This document shows, one piece after another, positions 13,837 through 16,676 of a stretch of DNA of 16,676 nt (its first letter is position 1; the number at the start of each line of letters is the position of its first letter). This stretch comes from Bacillota bacterium (GTDB taxonomy: Bacteria > Bacillota > Clostridia > Christensenellales > JAEXRW01). The stretch covers positions 1 to 16,676 of the forward strand of contig JAEXRW010000016.1 in NCBI GenBank assembly GCA_023454175.1, read 5' to 3'. The position numbers and the translations under genes are program-made. The notes below the pieces were generated by a model that was given only the letters and a program-made list of their open reading frames with translations, was not told where the DNA came from and ran no database searches.

Positions 13837-14676
13837 CTATTTTGTGGGCTTCCACGTCATGCGTGCTTTTGAAAGGATATTGGCATCGATCTTATCGAGA
13901 ACGGATTCATCCTTTGCCAGGATGTAGAGCCCCACGGTCAGGTCCGTGCCTTCAAAATACGTGACATAGATGCGCCCGGCCATTTGCCGCAGGGGATACT
14001 GTTCAACTGCAGGCGGCGGGTCGCCGAAAAGCAGGTAACCTGTATGAAAACGCGTTTTTGTATACCCGGGGCCGTTGGTGGCTATGGCCGCGTCATACCG
14101 CTGCCAGTCATACCCGGCCATTTGCACCTGTGGTGCAGTGGCTTTCACATCATCCACACGGAAAACGGCCTTATCCGCCTCCAGGCCGACGGCGGGGAGC
14201 GCGAGGCAACGCTGGTCAAACTCCGTTATCCGCATTACCGTTTGTTCATCCGCAGGCCGGTCCAGGCCCCGCAGGTAGTAGGCTCCGACATAGGCACCGT
14301 ACAAAGGGTCGTCCGGGTCATAGAAGCCGCTATGGCTTGAAAGGAAGGGGTAACCTGCCACGGCATAGTCCACGGTGAAGCGCACCGGTTTATCCAGCCA
14401 ATCCGACATGCCGGCATCTTCATTGAACGTGACCATGACGGGGAAAAAGCCATGCTCCGCAATGGGCATATCCACGGCAAGGCCGACCGCTGCAGGAAGG
14501 CTGGACTTTTCACAGGAGGAGTCGTAGACGGACATCACTGCGAGGGCGCGCAGACTTGCAGTAAACGGGGAGAAGGCGAAAAGAGCGAGCAGGGACAAGG
14601 CAGCCACAAGCGCTATGAGCCAACGGAACCCGGGCCGCGGTTTACGGTGACCGTATGATGCTGATTTGCGTGCCAT
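13837..14676 (-). CDS. Membrane-anchored protein of unknown function
   Basis: A 279-residue protein. A basic N-terminus (MARKSASYGHRKPRP) is followed by one hydrophobic segment (residues ~17-40: RWLIALVAALSLLALFAF). The ~235 remaining residues are polar and rich in aromatic and acidic residues, and are predicted to lie outside the membrane. Two cysteines, in SSCEKS and DQRCLAL, might form a disulfide. I recognise no enzymatic motif; the many short beta-like stretches suggest a beta-rich domain. ATG at 14676 is chosen over 14709 because AGGTGG lies 5 bases upstream and the basic-hydrophobic start is typical. The leader contains a T-box-like remnant. It is leftward, upstream of the spore coat genes, with a 191-bp gap, and divergent from pgsA. 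Coding status is well supported by composition; function is open. Confidence 0.72.
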   Translation of the reverse strand: MARKSASYGHRKPRPGFRWLIALVAALSLLALFAFSPFTASLRALAVMSVYDSSCEKSSLPAAVGLAVDMPIAEHGFFPVMVTFNEDAGMSDWLDKPVRFTVDYAVAGYPFLSSHSGFYDPDDPLYGAYVGAYYLRGLDRPADEQTVMRITEFDQRCLALPAVGLEADKAVFRVDDVKATAPQVQMAGYDWQRYDAAIATNGPGYTKTRFHTGYLLFGDPPPAVEQYPLRQMAGRIYVTYFEGTDLTVGLYILAKDESVLDKIDANILSKARMTWKPTK

Positions 14677-14740
14677 ATATGCCACCTGCCCTTCACACGT
14701 TAAAAACATTCTACAACCGGTGGGATGATCTTACAAGAAC

Positions 14741-14796
14741 GCGAGGGAAATGCGGCTTTGGCCGCGGTACCACCAAAGCTTATTCAAAGGCCCGGC
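14741..14796 (-). promoter_or_regulatory. T-box-like core, probably a decayed riboswitch remnant
   Basis: Read leftward, GAATAAG is followed by CTTT and then GGTGGTACCGCGG, matching 12 of 14 positions of the T-box consensus AGGGTGGNACCGCG plus the GAATAA linker seen in the intact T-box of this window. A GCGGC-CAAA-GCCGC hairpin follows, then TTCCCTCGCG. The expected CC/CCU partner and a terminator T-run are missing, and no Stem I fits before the pgsA region. It lies in the leader of the unknown membrane-anchored protein gene. Confidence 0.55.
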
Positions 14797-14801
14797 TTTT
14801 C

Positions 14802-14831
14802 TTGTAATATCTGCCTGCCATCATATATAAT
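14802..14831 (+). promoter_or_regulatory. Promoter of pgsA
   Basis: TTGTAA (14802-14807) and TATAAT (14826-14831) with 18-nt spacing. The start near 14838 leaves a leader of about 65 nt, which includes a TACGTATG-rich dyad (about 14858-14878). Confidence 0.65.
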
Positions 14832-14903
14832 AGTATCGAGCAATCATTCGACAACAACGTATGCCATACATACGTATGATTTTTTTAGGGAGTGGGATGG
14901 ATA

Positions 14904-15527
14904 TTGGGTAAGACCAGAAAGATCTGGCGGCAACTGCCCAACGCGATCACGGTGATGCGGCTGGCGCTCATCGTGGTCTTCGTGATCTTCTTTTATTATC
15001 TGGACCGAAGGGCGAACCCGGAGATGCACAGCCGGGGATTCTGGATGATCGCCTCGATGGCGGTGTACGCGCTGGCGTGCATCACGGACTTCCTCGACGG
15101 GTGGATCGCACGGAAGTACCAGCTCATATCCAACACCGGGAAGCTGCTGGACCCGCTGGCGGACAAGCTGATGCTGATCATCATCATGTTCTGCTTCTGG
15201 CTGCGCTCCAACGACCCGGGCGTGAACGCGGAAAACATACTGCCCATCTGGGTGATCATCGTGCTGGCGGCCAAGGAAGTGGTGCTGGTGGCAGGCGGGA
15301 TGGTGCTGTACGTAAAGGATGTGGTGGTGCACAGCAAGTTCCTCGGGAAACTGTCCACCGCGATACTCATGGTGGGCGTGGGGCTGGCCTTCCTGTGGGA
15401 GTACCTGGGGGGATGGCACCTGTACCTGATCTACGCCGGGCTGGCGCTGACCATCGCGGGATTTTTCCAGTACGGGATCGAGACGCTTATCCGGGCGAGC
15501 AAGAAGCGAAGATCAGTTAACAGTTAA
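14904..15527 (+). CDS. pgsA: CDP-diacylglycerol--glycerol-3-phosphate 3-phosphatidyltransferase
   Basis: Integral membrane enzyme that makes phosphatidylglycerophosphate from CDP-diacylglycerol and sn-glycerol-3-phosphate, the committed step to phosphatidylglycerol and cardiolipin. The CDP-alcohol phosphotransferase signature D-x2-D-G-x2-A-R-x8-G-x3-D-x3-D is complete: Asp62, Asp65, Gly66, Ala69, Arg70, Gly79, Asp83 and Asp87. About five to six hydrophobic helices surround it, and KLPN-like RQLPNAITVMRL opens the first. Its 207 residues are slightly longer than the usual ~180-195. TTG at 14904 is preferred, since AGGGAGTG ends 9 bases upstream; the in-frame GTG at 14892 overlaps that site. 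The last residues (VNS) and the stop codon lie in a heptad repeat, so the original C-terminus may have been altered. The family also holds other CDP-alcohol transferases, but PgsA fits best. Confidence 0.92.
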   Translation: MGKTRKIWRQLPNAITVMRLALIVVFVIFFYYLDRRANPEMHSRGFWMIASMAVYALACITDFLDGWIARKYQLISNTGKLLDPLADKLMLIIIMFCFWLRSNDPGVNAENILPIWVIIVLAAKEVVLVAGGMVLYVKDVVVHSKFLGKLSTAILMVGVGLAFLWEYLGGWHLYLIYAGLALTIAGFFQYGIETLIRASKKRRSVNS

Positions 15528-15581
15528 AAGTTAATAGTTAATAGTTCAGGTATGCCTTCGGCATTATTAAATAACCCTGCG
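15515..15581. repeat. Composite intergenic repeat, copy A
   Basis: 4.6 copies of a heptad AGTTAAN (15515-15546) lead to a small hairpin ATGCC-TTC-GGCAT (15552-15564). Then come 8 nt and AACCCTGCG (15573-15581). The order and the 8-nt spacing are the same in copy B. The heptad array supplies the pgsA stop codon at 15525-15527. Confidence 0.68.
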
Positions 15582-15599
15582 AGCGATTCCCTCCTTCCG

Positions 15600-15667
15600 G
15601 CGCCATAGTGATTCCAATTGATTAAATTGGAATCACGTTAGCGCCACCTCCCTCGTCTGAGGGAGGT
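15600..15667. repeat. Hairpin cluster between pgsA and the T-box promoter
   Basis: An outer GGCGC (15600-15604) and GCGCC (15641-15645) enclose a perfect 11-bp stem, GTGATTCCAAT (15608-15618) with ATTGGAATCAC (15626-15636). A second perfect 9-bp hairpin follows, ACCTCCCTC-GTCT-GAGGGAGGT (15646-15667). This form is common for short dispersed repeats in Clostridia. No gene is present in 15528-15755. The hairpins could also terminate pgsA, but no T-tract follows. Confidence 0.55.
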
Positions 15668-15720
15668 AAGCTAGCCCTGCGGGAGAATGAATAGCCCTAC
15701 CTTTATTATCGGGCAGAAAT

Positions 15721-15749
15721 TTGACAAGCATTTGGGCATACTATATAAT
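15721..15749 (+). promoter_or_regulatory. Consensus sigma-A promoter of the T-box transcript
   Basis: TTGACA (15721-15726), 17 nt and TATAAT (15744-15749): a perfect match in both hexamers and spacing. It is the strongest promoter in the window. Transcription should start near 15756. Confidence 0.88.
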
Positions 15750-15755
15750 GGTTGA

Positions 15756-16129
15756 AAATTGAAAATGAAGCGAAAAGCGTTTCAGAACGCTGACGATGGA
15801 AGAGGAGTACACCTGCTTCCTGCCGAAAGAGAGGATGCTGCACAGGCTGGAATGGCATCCCGGCAATATGCATAATGCACAACGTGCATTAATGCATATT
15901 TGGGATAGGTGGAAGGTCGCTTCCGGAGCTCACACAGTGAAAAGCGTGCATTGCATGTACGCTATGGCGAATGAATATTTTATATTCATTGGCATTCAAA
16001 GTAGCTGTGTGCGGCACATAAGCCGTTAACGATGCAAAGAGGGGCATATATCCAATCGATTCATGCCCGAATAAAGGTGGTACAGCGGAGCCGTCTTCGC
16101 CCTTATAAAAGGGAGAAGATGGCCTTTTT
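15756..16129 (+). ncRNA. T-box riboswitch (tRNA-sensing leader)
   Basis: A leader that reads the charging state of one tRNA and lets transcription pass when it is uncharged. Stem I runs 15798-15924: base pairs GGAAG/CTTCC, a specifier loop with AGTA (15806-15809) opposite GAA (15912-15914), CACCT/AGGTG, TGCCG/CGGCA, the AG bulge and a GGATGC/GCATCC distal stem. Stem II starts with CACACAG/CTGTGTG. Stem III is GGGCAT (16042-16047) with ATGCCC (16063-16068). After GAATAA comes the canonical antiterminator: AAGG/CCTT (16074-16077, 16101-16104), the 7-nt bulge TGGTACA and GCG/CGC. Directly after GAA the specifier would be GGT (Gly); one base on it is GTC (Val). The TGGT bulge calls for a tRNA with A73, which fits Val better than the usual bacterial tRNA-Gly (U73). 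No target gene of the usual kind follows in the window. Confidence 0.88.
16090..16129 (+). terminator. T-box terminator hairpin
   Basis: GCCGTCTTC (16090-16098) pairs with GAAGATGGC (16115-16123, one G-U), continued by CCCTT/AAGGG around an ATAA loop with one G/A mismatch, then CTTTTT. Its left arm overlaps the CGC and CCTT needed by the antiterminator, so the two structures exclude each other. Confidence 0.9.
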
Positions 16130-16160
16130 AATGCAATGACATGCCAGGCTTAACCCCTCA

Positions 16161-16205
16161 GCCACCGACACACGGCGTGTGCGGTGGCAGCTCCCCTAAT
16201 AGGGG
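16161..16205. repeat. Double-hairpin repeat between T-box and the last gene
   Basis: GCCACC and GGTGGC close a stem with inner CACAC/GTGTG (16161-16188). It is followed by CCCCTA-A-TAGGGG (16193-16205). Such paired GC-rich hairpins are typical of short dispersed elements in gut Clostridia. It fills most of the 16130-16282 spacer; no gene is seen there. Confidence 0.55.
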
Positions 16206-16282
16206 CGCCATGCATTGCGAACTGTGGCAGGTCTGCAGGGCACGGACCAGATGGAATGTAAACAGAAGAGGGAGGAAGGAAG

Positions 16283-16504
16283 ATGGTATTCTTTCATTTT
16301 TTCAATGAGATGACGGCGGGGAAGATCGTGGGGCTGGCGCTGATCGTAGTGGCGCTTTTCACCACGATATTCACAAGTTGGCTGGTGAAGGTATTCAAGG
16401 TACCCGAGGAGAAGGAGCAGAAGGCGATGCTGGGGATCAAACTGGGATCATTGGGGCTGCTCCTAATTAGCTTTTTATTTATCTTCGAAGTTATCCGGTT
16501 CTAA
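16283..16504 (+). CDS. Small two-helix membrane protein, function unknown
   Basis: A 73-residue protein with two hydrophobic helices (about residues 12-35 and 50-71) joined by a charged loop (VKVFKVPEEKEQKAM). The ATG at 16283 follows GGGAGGAAGGAAG at 5-12 bases, a very strong ribosome site. It is the first gene after the T-box leader, 154 nt beyond its terminator, and so may be under T-box control unless an unseen promoter intervenes. I see no transporter or catalytic motif. The codon pattern (GTG, CTG, GGG-rich) resembles the neighbouring pgsA, which supports it as a native gene. It may be the first gene of an operon that continues beyond the right edge. Confidence 0.68.
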   Translation: MVFFHFFNEMTAGKIVGLALIVVALFTTIFTSWLVKVFKVPEEKEQKAMLGIKLGSLGLLLISFLFIFEVIRF

Positions 16505-16523
16505 GAGGGTGCGTGGGTACAAA

Positions 16524-16593
16524 AATGTATAATGTATAATGTAAAATGTATAATTGCGGAATGCCCTTACGGGCATGATTATAGAACCCTGCG
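16524..16593. repeat. Composite intergenic repeat, copy B
   Basis: Four copies of the heptad AATGTAT/AATGTAA (16524-16551) are followed by a hairpin ATGCCC-TTAC-GGGCAT (16561-16576). Then come 8 nt and AACCCTGCG (16585-16593). The layout is that of copy A with a different heptad. A run of 12 G (16593-16604) adjoins it. Confidence 0.66.
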
Positions 16594-16637
16594 GGGGGGG
16601 GGGGATAAACCCCACACCAGCAAATTTTGAATCGCTT

Positions 16638-16672
16638 TCCAACACACCCAAAAACGGGTGCGATCCGTTGGA
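16638..16672. repeat. Inverted repeat at the right edge
   Basis: TCCAAC (16638-16643) pairs with GTTGGA (16667-16672), and inside it CACCC (16645-16649) pairs with GGGTG (16656-16660). Read leftward the inner loop gives GTTTTT, but no T-tract follows the stem. The role is unknown and the element may continue outside the window. Confidence 0.45.
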
Positions 16673-16676
16673 GCTG

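Noticed and set aside
15515..15546. Tandem heptads as a possible CRISPR array
   Set aside because: Units are 7 nt with no spacers, and there are no cas genes.
15600..15667. Insertion sequence ends
   Set aside because: Perfect hairpins are present but no transposase or long element lies between them; short dispersed repeats explain them better.
15796..16029. 77-codon frame inside the T-box leader
   Set aside because: Its bases are explained by Stem I and Stem II pairing, and no ribosome site stands at a fitting distance.

Overview
The window looks like chromosomal DNA of an anaerobic, probably spore-forming member of the Bacillota (class Clostridia, moderate G+C). The support is a T-box leader, a pair of CotF-type spore coat genes, strong purine-rich ribosome binding sites, several near-consensus sigma-A promoters and TTG starts. 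No marker fixes the genus. It is ordinary chromosome with short one- to two-gene transcription units and many lineage-specific intergenic hairpins. I see no phage, transposase, CRISPR array or plasmid function.

Layout. 1-1055: the 3' part of an RNase E/G gene, then tRNA-Thr(CGU) and tRNA-Pro(CGG) with their own promoter and a strong terminator. 1060-1865: a nested inverted repeat, a small four-helix membrane protein and a hairpin-rich spacer. 1866-4557: a divergent module. A VOC-family protein and a membrane-anchored alpha/beta-hydrolase are transcribed leftward, and an XRE-type regulator with a MmyB-like ligand-binding domain is transcribed rightward. 4875-7786: two single genes with clear promoters, a predicted lipoprotein amidohydrolase and a B12-binding-type radical SAM enzyme. 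7831-9033: a leftward gene fusing a J-domain to a degenerate GGDEF domain. 9263-11404: a divergent pair, a berberine-bridge-type flavoprotein and an L-2-amino-thiazoline-4-carboxylate-hydrolase-like protein. 11483-14676: leftward genes for a GH5-like lipoprotein, two spore coat proteins and an unknown membrane-anchored protein. 14904-15527: pgsA (phosphatidylglycerophosphate synthase). 15528-16676: a repeat-rich tail that holds a complete T-box riboswitch, with no aminoacyl-tRNA synthetase or transporter behind it inside the window, and a 73-residue membrane protein.

Most notable: (1) the J-domain/dead-GGDEF protein; (2) the T-box leader, which has a consensus promoter, an extra palindromic helix in Stem I and conflicting clues to its tRNA, and is cut off from the next gene by a repeat; (3) a decayed T-box core on the opposite strand upstream of pgsA; (4) two composite repeats with one architecture (4-5 heptads, a small hairpin, 8 nt, then AACCCTGCG), one of which supplies the stop codon of pgsA.

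All function calls come from reading motifs; no database search was run.
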